Assembly: GCA_041918155.1 (NCBI GenBank)
Contig: JAYRWH010000068.1
Coordinates: 28,445 to 92,444 of the forward strand
DNA from: UBA668 sp041918155
GTDB lineage: Bacteria > Actinomycetota > Acidimicrobiia > Acidimicrobiales > Ilumatobacteraceae
DNA: 64,000 bases
Reading direction: 5' to 3'
Numbering within the stretch: position 1 is the first letter of the stretch; every line of letters starts with the position of its first letter. The position numbers were made by a program, and so were the translations under genes. The notes beneath the pieces are model-generated. The model was not told the DNA's origin. It saw nothing but the letters and a program-made list of their open reading frames with translations, and made no database searches. Below, piece by piece: positions 19,767-31,284 of this stretch.

Positions 19767-20516
19767 ATGATGCTCAACGCTTCCTGCGCCGGCTGCAACC
19801 AGCCCGGTGCCGTCATCTGCCGCCGTTGCCGTTTCGCCCTGGCCAGTGCCGCCGTCCAGGTGGGCGATGGGGGCGTGCTCGCCCCGCTGGCCTTCGAAGG
19901 GGTCGCCCGCCAGGTGGTGCACGGCCTCAAGTACCGCAACCGCCGCCGGGTGGCGCGCTACCTGGCCCATGTCATGGTGCGGCGCCTGCGCCTCGGCGGG
20001 TTCGATGTCGTCACCTGGGCGCCCACCAGCGGCGCCCGGTCCCGCCGCCGTGGCTACGATCAGGCCGAGCTGCTCGCCCGGGCCGTCGCCCACGAGCTGG
20101 GGCTGCCCTGTCGCCGGCTGCTGTTCCGCAGCCATGGTGCGGCGCAAACGGGCCACACCCGGGCCGAGCGCCTGCAAGCGCCCGAGTTCCGCGCCCGCCC
20201 GGTGGGGCAGCGGCTGAAGGTGTTGCTGGTCGACGATGTCGTCACCACCGGGGCCACGCTCGGCGCTGCCCGTGCTGCGCTCGAGGGCGCCGGCATCGGA
20301 GAGGTCGTGTGCGTGGCCGCGGCGGCCACGCCGGCGCGTGCCCGTCAGTCGGTGAGGCCGGCCAGGCGGCGCACCGCGGCGACCGCCTCGGTGGGGTCGG
20401 CGTCCACCAGCACGCCGCGCATGCCCACCCGCTCGGCCCCGGCCACGTTGGTGGGGGCATCGTCGAGGAAGGCGGTGCGGCCGGCTTCGGCGCCCAGCCT
20501 GGCCAACGCCAGCTGA
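19767..20516 (+). CDS. ComF family phosphoribosyltransferase-like protein with antisense-encoded C-terminal extension
   Basis: 249 residues from ATG 19767 (ATG 19770 also possible). The N-terminal CAGCNQPGAVICRRCR zinc-finger Cys cluster is followed by the GLKYRNRRRVARYLA helix and a PRPP-binding loop VLLVDDVVTTGATL, as in ComF/GntX proteins linked to DNA uptake and recombination. The family normally ends soon after the PRPP loop region (near VVCVAAAATPAR), but this frame runs on ~56 residues to 20516, antisense to the end of the HAD gene. The extension is Ser/Thr/Ala/Arg-rich and looks non-native, suggesting that the ancestral stop was lost. Confidence 0.8.
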   Translation: MMLNASCAGCNQPGAVICRRCRFALASAAVQVGDGGVLAPLAFEGVARQVVHGLKYRNRRRVARYLAHVMVRRLRLGGFDVVTWAPTSGARSRRRGYDQAELLARAVAHELGLPCRRLLFRSHGAAQTGHTRAERLQAPEFRARPVGQRLKVLLVDDVVTTGATLGAARAALEGAGIGEVVCVAAAATPARARQSVRPARRRTAATASVGSASTSTPRMPTRSAPATLVGASSRKAVRPASAPSLANAS

Positions 20517-20989
20517 TAGATCGCCGGGTTGGGCTTGCGCAGGCCCACCTCGTGGCTGTCGATGATGTCGTCGAACCACTCCTCGAAGGGCAGTATCGGC
20601 CACCAGTTCGGGCGGAACTCGCGCACATTGTTGGTGAGCACGCCCAGTTTGAAGCCGACCGCGCGCAACTCCTCGACCAGTTCCACCACCGGCGCGTTGG
20701 GCACGAACTCGATGACTACCCCGGTGCCCGGTCGGGGCAGTTCGGCCTCGATGCCCTCGGCCGCGAAGGCCTCCATGGTCAGCCGGCGGTGTTCGTCGAG
20801 GCTGATCTCGCCCCGCTCCAGCCGGTGCCACGGGTGGTCGTTGTCGTCGCCGTACTCGCCCATCAGCAACCGCATTGCCGCAGCGCGCTGCTCGGCGGGG
20901 AAGCGGTTACCGATGTCGGCGATCCGCCCGTTGCGGGCGAGCACACCACCGAAATCGAAGATCACGGTGTCGATGAGGCGCTCGGGCAT
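20345..20989 (-). CDS. HAD-superfamily hydrolase
   Basis: 214 residues from ATG 20989 (MPERLIDTVIFDFGGVLA). Motif I is normally DxD; here it reads FDFGGV (D-F-G), typical of HAD-IA proteins in which the second Asp is replaced by Gly (epoxide-hydrolase N-terminal or YihX-like). Motif II is VLTNN, motif III the Lys in LRKPNPAIYQLAL, and motif IV AFLDDAPTNVAGA. Likely a small-molecule phosphatase; substrate unknown. Its 3' end overlaps the ComF gene by 172 bp tail to tail. Confidence 0.85.
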   Translation of the reverse strand: MPERLIDTVIFDFGGVLARNGRIADIGNRFPAEQRAAAMRLLMGEYGDDNDHPWHRLERGEISLDEHRRLTMEAFAAEGIEAELPRPGTGVVIEFVPNAPVVELVEELRAVGFKLGVLTNNVREFRPNWWPILPFEEWFDDIIDSHEVGLRKPNPAIYQLALARLGAEAGRTAFLDDAPTNVAGAERVGMRGVLVDADPTEAVAAVRRLAGLTD

Positions 20990-21057
20990 GGCCCTCAGTC
21001 TGGCAGCGGCGATCGCCTCCACCACCAGCGTGCCAAGGGTCCGTACGGCCCCGCCGG

Positions 21058-21063
21058 TAGGCT
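21058..21063 (+). promoter_or_regulatory. TAGGCT -10 element of secA
   Basis: TAGGCT lies 10 bp before the secA ATG at 21074, in the divergent gap with the HAD gene; no Shine-Dalgarno sequence follows, so the transcript is probably leaderless or nearly so. Confidence 0.5.
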
Positions 21064-21073
21064 TGATCCCTGC

Positions 21074-23851
<2,778 letters not shown>

Positions 23852-23863
23852 GGGGCCCGGCCG

Positions 23864-24964
23864 ATGCGCGACTTCTCCGACGACCTGAAAGACCTACGAC
23901 GCCGCCTCGGTGAGGCCGAGGGCTACCTCAAGATCTCCTACGGGCGTTCGCGTCTGTCCGAGCTGGAGATGGAGGTGTCGCGCCCGGACCTGTGGGACAA
24001 CCAGGAGCTGGCCAAGAAGGTCAACGCTGAGTACGCGAACGTGAAGGGCGACATCGACACCTTCGACACACTGCGCGGGGCGCTCGAGGACGTCGAGCTG
24101 CTCCACGAGATGGCCCGCGAGGTCGACGACGAGAGCCAGGAACCCGAGATCGAAGCGGCCGTGAAGGCGATCGGCGAGCAGTTGCGACTGCTCGACATGC
24201 GCAGCCTGTTCACCGGCGAGCACGACGAGGCCGACTGCATCGTGCAGATCAACGCCAAGGACGGCGGTGTCGACGCCCAGGACTGGGCCGAGATCCTGCT
24301 GCGCATGTACACGCGTTGGGCCGAGCGCCGTGGTTATCAGCTCGAGGTCGACGAGATCAGCCCGGCCACCGAGGCCGGCATCATGTCGGCCGAGTTCACG
24401 ATCACCGGTCGCTACGCGTACGGGATGATGACGAGCGAGCGTGGCACCCACCGCCTCGTTCGCATCAGCCCGTTCGACAACCAGGGCCGGCGCCAGACCA
24501 GCTTCGCCGCGGTGCAGGTGTGGCCGGTGATGGATGCGCCCGACATCGAGATCAACGAATCGGACATCGAGATGCAGGTGTACCGCGCGAGTGGCGCCGG
24601 CGGTCAGCACATCAACAAGACATCGTCGGCAGTGCGCCTCATTCACAAACCCACGGGCATGGTGGCCAACAGCCAGGAAGAGCGCAGCCAGCTCCAGAAC
24701 CGCGAGAAGGCGCTCAACCGCCTCAAGGCGATGGTGGCCGCCAAGATCGAGGAAGAGCACGAGGCCGAGCTCGCGCGTATCGCCGGACGCCAGGCCCAAG
24801 TGGGTTGGGGCAGCCAGATCCGCTCGTACGTCGTGCAGCCCTACCAGATGGTGAAAGACCTCCGCACCGAAGTGGAGACGAGCCAGATCGACGGTGTCCT
24901 CGACGGCGACCTCGACGACTTCATGGAGGGTTACCTCCGCTGGCGCCGCCGCGAGGCCGAATGA
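23864..24964 (+). CDS. prfB: peptide chain release factor 2
   Basis: 366 residues in one uninterrupted frame; the autoregulatory in-frame TGA and +1 frameshift known from E. coli prfB are absent. The stop-codon-reading tripeptide SPF is at 202-204 and the peptidyl-hydrolysis motif GGQ at 246-248 (SGAGGQHINKTSSAVR). RF2 terminates at UGA and UAA. It starts 12 bp after secA with a GAGGGG ribosome-binding sequence. Confidence 0.97.
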   Translation: MRDFSDDLKDLRRRLGEAEGYLKISYGRSRLSELEMEVSRPDLWDNQELAKKVNAEYANVKGDIDTFDTLRGALEDVELLHEMAREVDDESQEPEIEAAVKAIGEQLRLLDMRSLFTGEHDEADCIVQINAKDGGVDAQDWAEILLRMYTRWAERRGYQLEVDEISPATEAGIMSAEFTITGRYAYGMMTSERGTHRLVRISPFDNQGRRQTSFAAVQVWPVMDAPDIEINESDIEMQVYRASGAGGQHINKTSSAVRLIHKPTGMVANSQEERSQLQNREKALNRLKAMVAAKIEEEHEAELARIAGRQAQVGWGSQIRSYVVQPYQMVKDLRTEVETSQIDGVLDGDLDDFMEGYLRWRRREAE

Positions 24965-24969
24965 TTGCA

Positions 24970-24979
24970 GTAACGTTAC
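24970..24979. promoter_or_regulatory. perfect palindrome GTAACGTTAC between prfB and ftsE
   Basis: A 10-bp perfect palindrome 6 bp after the prfB stop and 50 bp before the ftsE ATG, in a locally AT-rich patch of a very GC-rich genome. It is a candidate operator for ftsEX or part of a processing site; no matching regulator is known from the sequence. Confidence 0.35.
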
Positions 24980-25028
24980 GGAACTTGCGGGTGGGCCTCG
25001 AGTCCACCAATCCCGCGGAGATTCATCC

Positions 25029-25706
25029 ATGATCCGACTCGAGAACGTCACCAAGTCCTACAGCAAGGAAGTCACGGCGTTGAAGGACGCGAACTTCGAC
25101 ATTGCCAAGGGCGAGTTCGTCTTCCTCGTGGGTCCCTCCGGTTCGGGCAAGAGCACCCTGCTGCGCCTGATGAACCGCCAGGAGAAGCCCGAGCGCGGCG
25201 CGGTGTGGGTGGCCGGGCGCAACATCAACGACATGCCCGACAGCAAGGTGCCACACCTGCGACGCAACATCGGCAACATCTTCCAGGACTACAAGCTGCT
25301 GAGTAACAAGACGGTGTTCGAGAACGTGGCGTTCGCGCTCGAGGTGATCGGTCGCCCCCGGCACATGATCCGCCAGCAGGTGCCCGCGGTGCTCGAACTC
25401 GTCGGCCTCGGTGGCAAGCAGGAACGCTTCCCTCACCAGCTCTCCGGTGGTGAGCAGCAGCGCGTGTCCATCGCCCGCGCGTTCGTCAACCGACCGATGA
25501 TCCTCCTCGCCGACGAGCCCACCGGCAACCTCGACCCTGCGACGGGCGAAGGCATCATGCGCCTGCTCGACCGCATCAACAAGACCGGCACCACGGTCGT
25601 GATGTGCACCCACGACCAGCGCATCGTCAACATGATGCGCAAGCGAGTGATCCAACTCGACCGCGGCGTCATCGTCCGCGACCAGGCACGGGGTGTGTAC
25701 GAATGA
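25029..25706 (+). CDS. ftsE: cell division ATP-binding protein FtsE
   Basis: 225 residues from ATG 25029 with GGAGA 8 bp upstream. ABC ATPase motifs: Walker A GPSGSGKS (35-42), Q-loop FQDYKLL, signature LSGGEQQRVSIARAF, Walker B ILLADEPTGNLD. The YKLLSNKTVFENVAFALEV stretch is typical of FtsE. With FtsX it transmits a divisome signal to a peptidoglycan hydrolase. The stop overlaps ftsX (ATGA). Confidence 0.97.
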   Translation: MIRLENVTKSYSKEVTALKDANFDIAKGEFVFLVGPSGSGKSTLLRLMNRQEKPERGAVWVAGRNINDMPDSKVPHLRRNIGNIFQDYKLLSNKTVFENVAFALEVIGRPRHMIRQQVPAVLELVGLGGKQERFPHQLSGGEQQRVSIARAFVNRPMILLADEPTGNLDPATGEGIMRLLDRINKTGTTVVMCTHDQRIVNMMRKRVIQLDRGVIVRDQARGVYE

Positions 25707-26602
25707 TCTCCCGCTTGCGCTACATGTTCCGCGAGATGTGGGCGAGCCTCGCCCGCAACCTCACGCTCACCGCCGCGGCCGTGATCACGTCCACCGTGTC
25801 GCTGTTCCTGTTCGGTGGCACCCTGCTCATCCAGCGCGCGTTCGACAACCAGCTGAAGCTCTGGAGCGGCGGCGTGGAGATGATCGTCTACGTCAACCAC
25901 GGCACACCTGCAGAATCGGTGGAGATCATCCACAAGGCGCTCGCCGAGGAGACGTCGGTGGTCGAGTCGGTCGTCTACTGCAACGAGGCCTGCTCGGCCG
26001 AGGTCGCACGCACCTTGTTCGCCGCCGACCAGCGGGGACTCGATCTGCTCATCCCGAAGATCCCATCGTTCTTCAAGGTGAAGCCGGTCGACAAGGACAA
26101 CAGCGCGCTGCTGCACGACATGACCGATCAGTTCAGCGGCTTGCCGAACGTGTACTCCGTGGTCACGCCCGATGCGCAGGTGCAACAGCTCAGCCAGCTG
26201 AAGAGCTTCTTCGGTGTGCGCACCCTTGTGCTGTCCGTGGTGCTGCTGTTCGCGTCCGCGCTCCTCATCTGGAACACGATCCGAACGGCGATGTTCGCCC
26301 GCCGCCGTGAAATCGAAGTGATGAAACTCGTCGGCGCGACGAACTGGTTCATTCGCCTGCCGTTCATGCTCGAAGGCCTGTTGCAGGGCATCGCCGGCGC
26401 CACGTTGGGCAGCCTCGCGTTGTTGTTCGTCAACGACAACTGGACGAGTGGTGTCAAAGGCTTCCCGGCAGACACTGGGCTGAAGGGGTTCGTCGTCACC
26501 GACGGTTTCCCTGTGTGGGTGTGCTTCTTCATGGTGCTGCTCGGCGCGTTCGTCGGTGCCGTCGGTTCCGCCACCGCCGCGTCCCGATTCCTCGACGTCT
26601 GA
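25703..26602 (+). CDS. ftsX: cell division protein FtsX (permease-like)
   Basis: 299 residues from ATG 25703, which overlaps the ftsE stop by 4 bp. An N-terminal membrane helix (about residues 20-42), a large extracytoplasmic domain containing CNEACSAEVARTLF, and three C-terminal helices with RRREIEVMKLVGATNWFIRLPF match FtsX. Two Cys in the external domain (C-x3-C) could form a disulfide. It partners FtsE in cell-wall hydrolase control. Confidence 0.96.
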   Translation: MISRLRYMFREMWASLARNLTLTAAAVITSTVSLFLFGGTLLIQRAFDNQLKLWSGGVEMIVYVNHGTPAESVEIIHKALAEETSVVESVVYCNEACSAEVARTLFAADQRGLDLLIPKIPSFFKVKPVDKDNSALLHDMTDQFSGLPNVYSVVTPDAQVQQLSQLKSFFGVRTLVLSVVLLFASALLIWNTIRTAMFARRREIEVMKLVGATNWFIRLPFMLEGLLQGIAGATLGSLALLFVNDNWTSGVKGFPADTGLKGFVVTDGFPVWVCFFMVLLGAFVGAVGSATAASRFLDV

Positions 26603-26603
26603 G

Positions 26604-26621
26604 CCGATGGTCCCTCATCGG
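26604..26621 (+). terminator. short perfect hairpin just after ftsX
   Basis: CCGATG (26604-26609) pairs with CATCGG (26616-26621) across a 6-nt loop, one base after the ftsX stop. It may protect the mRNA 3' end or act with the stronger hairpin that follows at 26652-26675. Confidence 0.35.
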
Positions 26622-26651
26622 CCGCGGGCCGTGTGCCGATGAACAGGTGCG

Positions 26652-26686
26652 CGACCGGTGCCTTGGCGCCGGTCGTGAAGGTTTTT
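26652..26686 (+). terminator. probable intrinsic terminator of the secA-prfB-ftsEX block
   Basis: CGACCGGTGCC (26652-26662) and GGCGCCGGTCG (26665-26675) form an 11-bp stem with one G/U wobble (the innermost pairs must open), followed after 6 nt by five T (26682-26686). This is the clearest intrinsic-terminator-like structure in the window. Confidence 0.55.
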
Positions 26687-26706
26687 CCGTGGTCCGGCTC
26701 GCCCCC

Positions 26707-26712
26707 TAGGCT
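26707..26712 (+). promoter_or_regulatory. TAGGCT -10 element of the truncated globin gene (leaderless)
   Basis: TAGGCT lies 7 bp before GTG 26720 and separates that start from any in-frame start further upstream. Confidence 0.6.
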
Positions 26713-26719
26713 GAGCCAC

Positions 26720-27142
26720 GTGTCGGATCAAGCCAATTCCGAGGAACGCGGCGTGACCCTCTACGAAGCAGTAGGCGGTACGCCGTTCTTCGAGCGCTTG
26801 GTCGACCTGTTCTACGTCGGTGTGAAGGCCGATCCGGTGCTGCGCCCGATGTACCCCGAGGACGACATGGCCGGTGCCCAGCGGCGCCTGGTGCTGTTCC
26901 TCTCCCAGTACTGGGGCGGGCCGATGACCTACAACGAGGAGCGCGGTCACCCGATGCTGCGGGCTCGGCACATGCCGTTCCCCATCGGGCCCGACGAACG
27001 CGATCGTTGGCTCGTGTGCATGGCCGCCGCGCTGGAAGAACTCACCGAACCCGGTGACATCCGCGACGTGCTCATCGGCTACTTCGTGCCCGCCGCTGAT
27101 GCCATGCGCAACGATGGTATCCAGCAGATGCGCCAGAGCTGA
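26720..27142 (+). CDS. group 2 truncated hemoglobin
   Basis: 140 residues from GTG 26720. The conserved start TLYEAVGGTPFFERLVDLFYVGVKAD, the QYWGGPMTYNEERGHPMLRARHMPF stretch with the proximal heme His (in RARH) and the later Trp of DRWLVCM match group 2 truncated globins (trHbO/GlbO-like). They bind O2 or react with NO and peroxides. It is monocistronic, convergent with a SpoU methyltransferase gene. Confidence 0.92.
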   Translation: MSDQANSEERGVTLYEAVGGTPFFERLVDLFYVGVKADPVLRPMYPEDDMAGAQRRLVLFLSQYWGGPMTYNEERGHPMLRARHMPFPIGPDERDRWLVCMAAALEELTEPGDIRDVLIGYFVPAADAMRNDGIQQMRQS

Positions 27143-27155
27143 GTCGGCGGCGCGA

Positions 27156-27950
27156 TCAGGGGCGCAGCTGCCAACATGCCACGGCGGTCGCCGCGGCGGC
27201 GTTCAACGAGTCGACCCCTTCGTGCATGGGAATGCAGACGCGGTATGACGCGGCGGCCATCGCCGCGGGTGTCAGCCCAGCGCGTTCGGAACCCACGAGG
27301 AGCGCCATCCGCTCGGCGCGGGGCACGTCGTCGAGCGTGAGTGCGTCAGCAGCCGGCGTGAGCGCACACACGGCCACACCGTCCGCGACGAGCGTGCGCA
27401 CGAGTGCGGCCACGTCATCTGTTCGGGCGTGGGGCAGGCGCAGCGCGTGACCCATCGAGACCCGTAGGGAGCGGCGGGCGAGCGGATCGGTGCTCGTGGT
27501 GTCCACGACGAGGCCGTCCCACCCGAGGGCGAGTGCGTTGCGCACGATGCTGCCGATGTTGACCGGGTTGTCGATCGCCTCGGCGATCACGAGCCGGCGC
27601 GCGTGGGCCGCGAGGTCGGCTACCGATTGGCGCGGGGGCCGCTCGAACAGGGCTACGACCGTGTAGGGCATGCCGAGCTTGGTGATCGCCGCGCGGATGC
27701 GGTCGCCACCGGCGTACACCGGGCAGAACGCCGCCAGCCGCTCGGCCACTGGCGGCGGCCGCAGTGCATCGACGAGCGCCATCACCGGGATACAGCCGGC
27801 GACCAGCGCGCGCTCCACCACGAGATCGCCCTCGGCCATGAACAGACCGTCGCCACCGTCGTCGCGACGCTGGGCGCGATTGGTCAGACCGCGTTCGTTG
27901 AGGCGGAAGGCGGCGACGCGCTCGTCGTCGGGGTCGTCGATTTCGATCAC
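27156..27950 (-). CDS. SpoU/TrmH family RNA 2'-O-methyltransferase
   Basis: 264 residues from GTG 27950 (VIEIDDPDDERV), where the conserved sequence begins; the alternative ATG at 27992 would overlap menB by 23 bp. The SPOUT knot motifs are visible: IAEAIDNPVNIGSIVRNALALG (motif 1), LLVGSERAGLTPAAM (motif 2) and CIPMHEGVDSLNAAAATAVA (motif 3). It methylates ribose 2'-OH in 23S rRNA or tRNA; the site is not predictable. It lies just downstream of menB on the same strand. Confidence 0.9.
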   Translation of the reverse strand: MIEIDDPDDERVAAFRLNERGLTNRAQRRDDGGDGLFMAEGDLVVERALVAGCIPVMALVDALRPPPVAERLAAFCPVYAGGDRIRAAITKLGMPYTVVALFERPPRQSVADLAAHARRLVIAEAIDNPVNIGSIVRNALALGWDGLVVDTTSTDPLARRSLRVSMGHALRLPHARTDDVAALVRTLVADGVAVCALTPAADALTLDDVPRAERMALLVGSERAGLTPAAMAAASYRVCIPMHEGVDSLNAAAATAVACWQLRP

Positions 27951-27969
27951 GTGCGCACCACGACGGTTC

Positions 27970-28869
<900 letters not shown>

Positions 28870-28876
28870 GCCCGTC

Positions 28877-28882
28877 ACTCTA
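28877..28882 (-). promoter_or_regulatory. TAGAGT -10 element of menB (leaderless)
   Basis: On the minus strand TAGAGT lies 7 bp before the menB ATG. Confidence 0.55.
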
Positions 28883-28896
28883 GGAGGACGTGCTGC

Positions 28897-28902
28897 TACC
28901 GT
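28897..28902 (+). promoter_or_regulatory. TACCGT -10 element of cofE (leaderless)
   Basis: TACCGT lies 8 bp before GTG 28911. The two divergent -10 elements of menB and cofE are only 14 bp apart, so their promoters must overlap. Confidence 0.55.
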
Positions 28903-28910
28903 CGCCGGTC

Positions 28911-29666
28911 GTGAACGGTGCACTGACGATGTTCGGCGTGGTGGGGCTGCCCGAGATCGAGGCGGGCCTCGATCTCGGCGAGACGATCATCGACGCGGCT
29001 GTCGCCTCGGGTACCCCGCTGGCGAACGGCGACGTCGTGGTGGTGACGTCGAAGATCGTGTCGAAGGCCGAGGGGCGCACGCTCGATCTGGCCGACATCG
29101 AACCCTCGCAGTTCGCCCGCGAGTGGTCGGCCCGCTGGGACAAAGATCCGGCGGTGATCGAAGTGGTGCTGCGCGAGGCGAAACGCATCGTGCGCCAGCT
29201 CGGTCCGGTGCTCATCACCGAGACGCACCACGGGTTCGTGTGCGCCAACAGCGGCATCGATCAGTCGTCGTCGGGGGCGCACGGCCGCGTCGTGTTGTTG
29301 CCGATCGACCCCGACGCGTCGGCCCGTGCGATCCGCTCCGCGTTCCTTGCCGCCGGCATCGACGCGGCGGTGATCGTCAGCGACACATTCGGCCGTGCGT
29401 GGCGCGAAGGGCAGACCGACATCGCCATCGGCATCGCCGGCATGCAACCGATCCACAGCTACATCGGCCAGGTCGATCCACACGGCCACGAATTCCAGGT
29501 GCAGGCGCTGTGCACCGCCGACGAGATCGCGGGCGCTGCAGAGCTCGTGAAGGGCAACCTCTCGCGGGTGCCGGTCGCCGTCGTGCGCGGCCTGGCGTGG
29601 ACGCCCGACGAGGCCGCCACGATCACCCCGGTGCTGCGCGACCAGGCGCGCGACCTGTTCCGCTGA
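28911..29666 (+). CDS. cofE: coenzyme F420-0:L-glutamate ligase
   Basis: 251 residues from GTG 28911. CofE motifs: GDVVVVTSKIVSKAEGR, ETHHGFVCANSGIDQSSS, LPIDPDASARAIR, VIVSDTFGRAWREGQTDIAIG. It adds glutamate(s) to F420-0 with GTP. It is a stand-alone CofE, not fused to a nitroreductase domain as in mycobacterial FbiB. Its presence shows that the organism probably makes F420, consistent with an LLM oxidoreductase at 36-37 kb. Confidence 0.93.
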   Translation: MNGALTMFGVVGLPEIEAGLDLGETIIDAAVASGTPLANGDVVVVTSKIVSKAEGRTLDLADIEPSQFAREWSARWDKDPAVIEVVLREAKRIVRQLGPVLITETHHGFVCANSGIDQSSSGAHGRVVLLPIDPDASARAIRSAFLAAGIDAAVIVSDTFGRAWREGQTDIAIGIAGMQPIHSYIGQVDPHGHEFQVQALCTADEIAGAAELVKGNLSRVPVAVVRGLAWTPDEAATITPVLRDQARDLFR

Positions 29667-29701
29667 TTCGCGCCCCACGAAAACCTGCTCAACTGTCGGC
29701 C

Positions 29702-30154
29702 ATGAAACATGCCGAGGTGTCACGGGTGGTCGCGGCCACGCCGCAGCGGGTGTACGAGCTGGTCAGCGACTTGCCGCGCATGGGGGAGTGGTCGCCGGAG
29801 AACACGGGGGGCGCCTGGATCAAGGGCGCGACCGGACCCGCGCTCGGCGCCAAGTTCAAAGGGAAGAACCGCAAAGGTGCCAAGCGCTGGAGCACCGTCG
29901 CGACGGTTGTCACCGCCGAGCCCGGTGTCGACTTCGCGTTCGACGTGTCCGTGAAGGGCTTCGCCGTCGCCCGCTGGGGCTATCGCCTCGAGGCCGCCGA
30001 CGGCGGCACGAGGGTCACCGAGTACTGGGACGATCACCGCAACCCGGTGATCGCCAAGCTCACCGGCCTCGCGCTCGGCATCCCCGACCGTGCCGTGCAC
30101 AACACCGCCGGAATGGAACAGACCCTGGTGAAGTTGGCCGAAGCGGCCGTCTGA
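29702..30154 (+). CDS. SRPBCC (START-like) family protein
   Basis: 150 residues from ATG 29702. The start EVSRVVAATPQRVYELVSDLPRMGEWSPEN and the later FAVARWGYRLEAADGGTRVTEYWDD are those of polyketide cyclase/dehydrase-like SRPBCC proteins, which hold a hydrophobic ligand in a deep pocket. Ligand unknown. It lies 35 bp after cofE and may be co-transcribed. Confidence 0.85.
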   Translation: MKHAEVSRVVAATPQRVYELVSDLPRMGEWSPENTGGAWIKGATGPALGAKFKGKNRKGAKRWSTVATVVTAEPGVDFAFDVSVKGFAVARWGYRLEAADGGTRVTEYWDDHRNPVIAKLTGLALGIPDRAVHNTAGMEQTLVKLAEAAV

Positions 30155-30201
30155 CCGGCTCGGGCGCTGTCAGCCGCCCAGCGGGTGGCGCACGTACATC
30201 C

Positions 30202-31284
30202 CTACGCGCCGCCCGCGGACTCGGAGGTGAACGGTGCTGCCGCGAACTCCTGGACGGCCTGTACGCCATGGACGGGGAAGTTGATGTTGAGCCCGACGAC
30301 CCCCAAGGCGAGGAACGCCCGGTACGACTCGAGGGTCTCCAGCGACCGCTTGTTCGGCCACACCCAGATCGGGTAGCCCGCAGCCGTGGAGTCGGCGACG
30401 AGCTGGGCGGTGATGACGTCGATGCCGTCGTAATCGGGCGGCAGCTGCAGAATGCGCATGCCGCCGGGCAGGGGGGTGCGGCCGAGCACCCACGCTGTCG
30501 TGGCATCGAGTCCGGGGGAGAGCTCCACATCCGGGAGCAGGGAGTGGAAGTAGGTGACGATGTCGTCCTCGAAGGAGGTGACCACCGAAGCATCGGTACG
30601 GCCGAGCGTGGTGAGCAGGCGAGCCAGTTCGTCAGCCGCAGCCCTGGCCGGGGCGCCCTCGCCCTTGATCTCGATGTTCAGCGGCAGGTCGGGGAAGCGC
30701 TGCACGAGTTGTTCGAACGACGGGATCGAGAAGTCGTCGGCCGCGTATCTCTCTGGTGCCGGCCGGGCGCCGGTGCGCATTCCGCGGTAGAGGAAGTCCG
30801 CGTTCGGGTTGTCGTGGCAATCGCCGCACTCGGTCGTGAACCAGTACGCCGCGTCGAGTGCGTTCACCTCGGCGAACGCGAGATCACCAACCGCACCGGT
30901 GCCCTCGGTGGTGCGGTCGACGGTGTCGTCGTGTTGCACGACGAGCACACCGTCGGCGGTGAGCTGCACATTGAGGTCGAGCATGTCCGCCCCGGCCTTC
31001 ACGCTCTCCCCGAACGCGAACAGGGTGCTGCCGGGATAGGCGTCCTCGCCGCCGGTGTGGGCGAGCACGATCGGCCGCCCGATGGCGAGCAGCTCGTCGA
31101 TGGTGGCCGGGCGGGCGATGGCCGCGGTGGTGCTCGGGGTGGCGTCGGTGGTGGTTGCGCCGTTCGTGGTTGCGCCGTTCGTGGTTGCCGAAGCGACGCT
31201 CTGGCCGTCGCTGCCGTTGTCGGAGCACGCCGCAGTCGGCAGCAGCACCGTGGCGAGCAGGATCGGGAGGCGGCGGCGCGTCAT
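30202..31284 (-). CDS. glycerophosphodiester phosphodiesterase family lipoprotein
   Basis: 360 residues from ATG 31284. The N-terminal lipoprotein signal ends in TAAC (Cys20), followed by a Thr/Asn/Gly/Ala linker encoded by a 15-bp repeat. The TIM-barrel keeps the HDDTVDRTTEGTG and EIKGEG motifs, but HRG-x-PENT reads HTGG-x-YPGST and the E-x-D metal pair reads LDLN (Asp103/Asn105). These changes recur in an actinobacterial GDPD subfamily (family knowledge from memory), so activity is likely but metal geometry may differ. It is expected to hydrolyse glycerophosphodiesters at the outer membrane face. Last gene of the four-gene operon; overlaps psuG by 4 bp. Confidence 0.85.
   Translation of the reverse strand: MTRRRLPILLATVLLPTAACSDNGSDGQSVASATTNGATTNGATTTDATPSTTAAIARPATIDELLAIGRPIVLAHTGGEDAYPGSTLFAFGESVKAGADMLDLNVQLTADGVLVVQHDDTVDRTTEGTGAVGDLAFAEVNALDAAYWFTTECGDCHDNPNADFLYRGMRTGARPAPERYAADDFSIPSFEQLVQRFPDLPLNIEIKGEGAPARAAADELARLLTTLGRTDASVVTSFEDDIVTYFHSLLPDVELSPGLDATTAWVLGRTPLPGGMRILQLPPDYDGIDVITAQLVADSTAAGYPIWVWPNKRSLETLESYRAFLALGVVGLNINFPVHGVQAVQEFAAAPFTSESAGGA
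31151..31188 (-). repeat. 15-bp tandem repeat, 2.5 copies, in the GDPD linker
   Basis: Two perfect copies of GTGGTTGCGCCGTTC (as read on the plus strand) at 31151-31165 and 31166-31180 plus a partial third. On the coding (minus) strand they encode a TTNGA-type repeat between the lipoprotein Cys and the catalytic domain; slippage would change linker length in frame. Confidence 0.85.

Noticed and set aside
19409..21073. A 555-residue open frame upstream of and in frame with secA
   Set aside because: The residues are low-complexity antisense-like sequence with no conserved domain, and overlap real genes on both strands; SecA homologues begin at MGILDRILR (21074).
23864..24964. Programmed frameshift in prfB
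   Set aside because: The frame is continuous from ATG to stop with SPF and GGQ in one frame; no in-frame TGA near the start.
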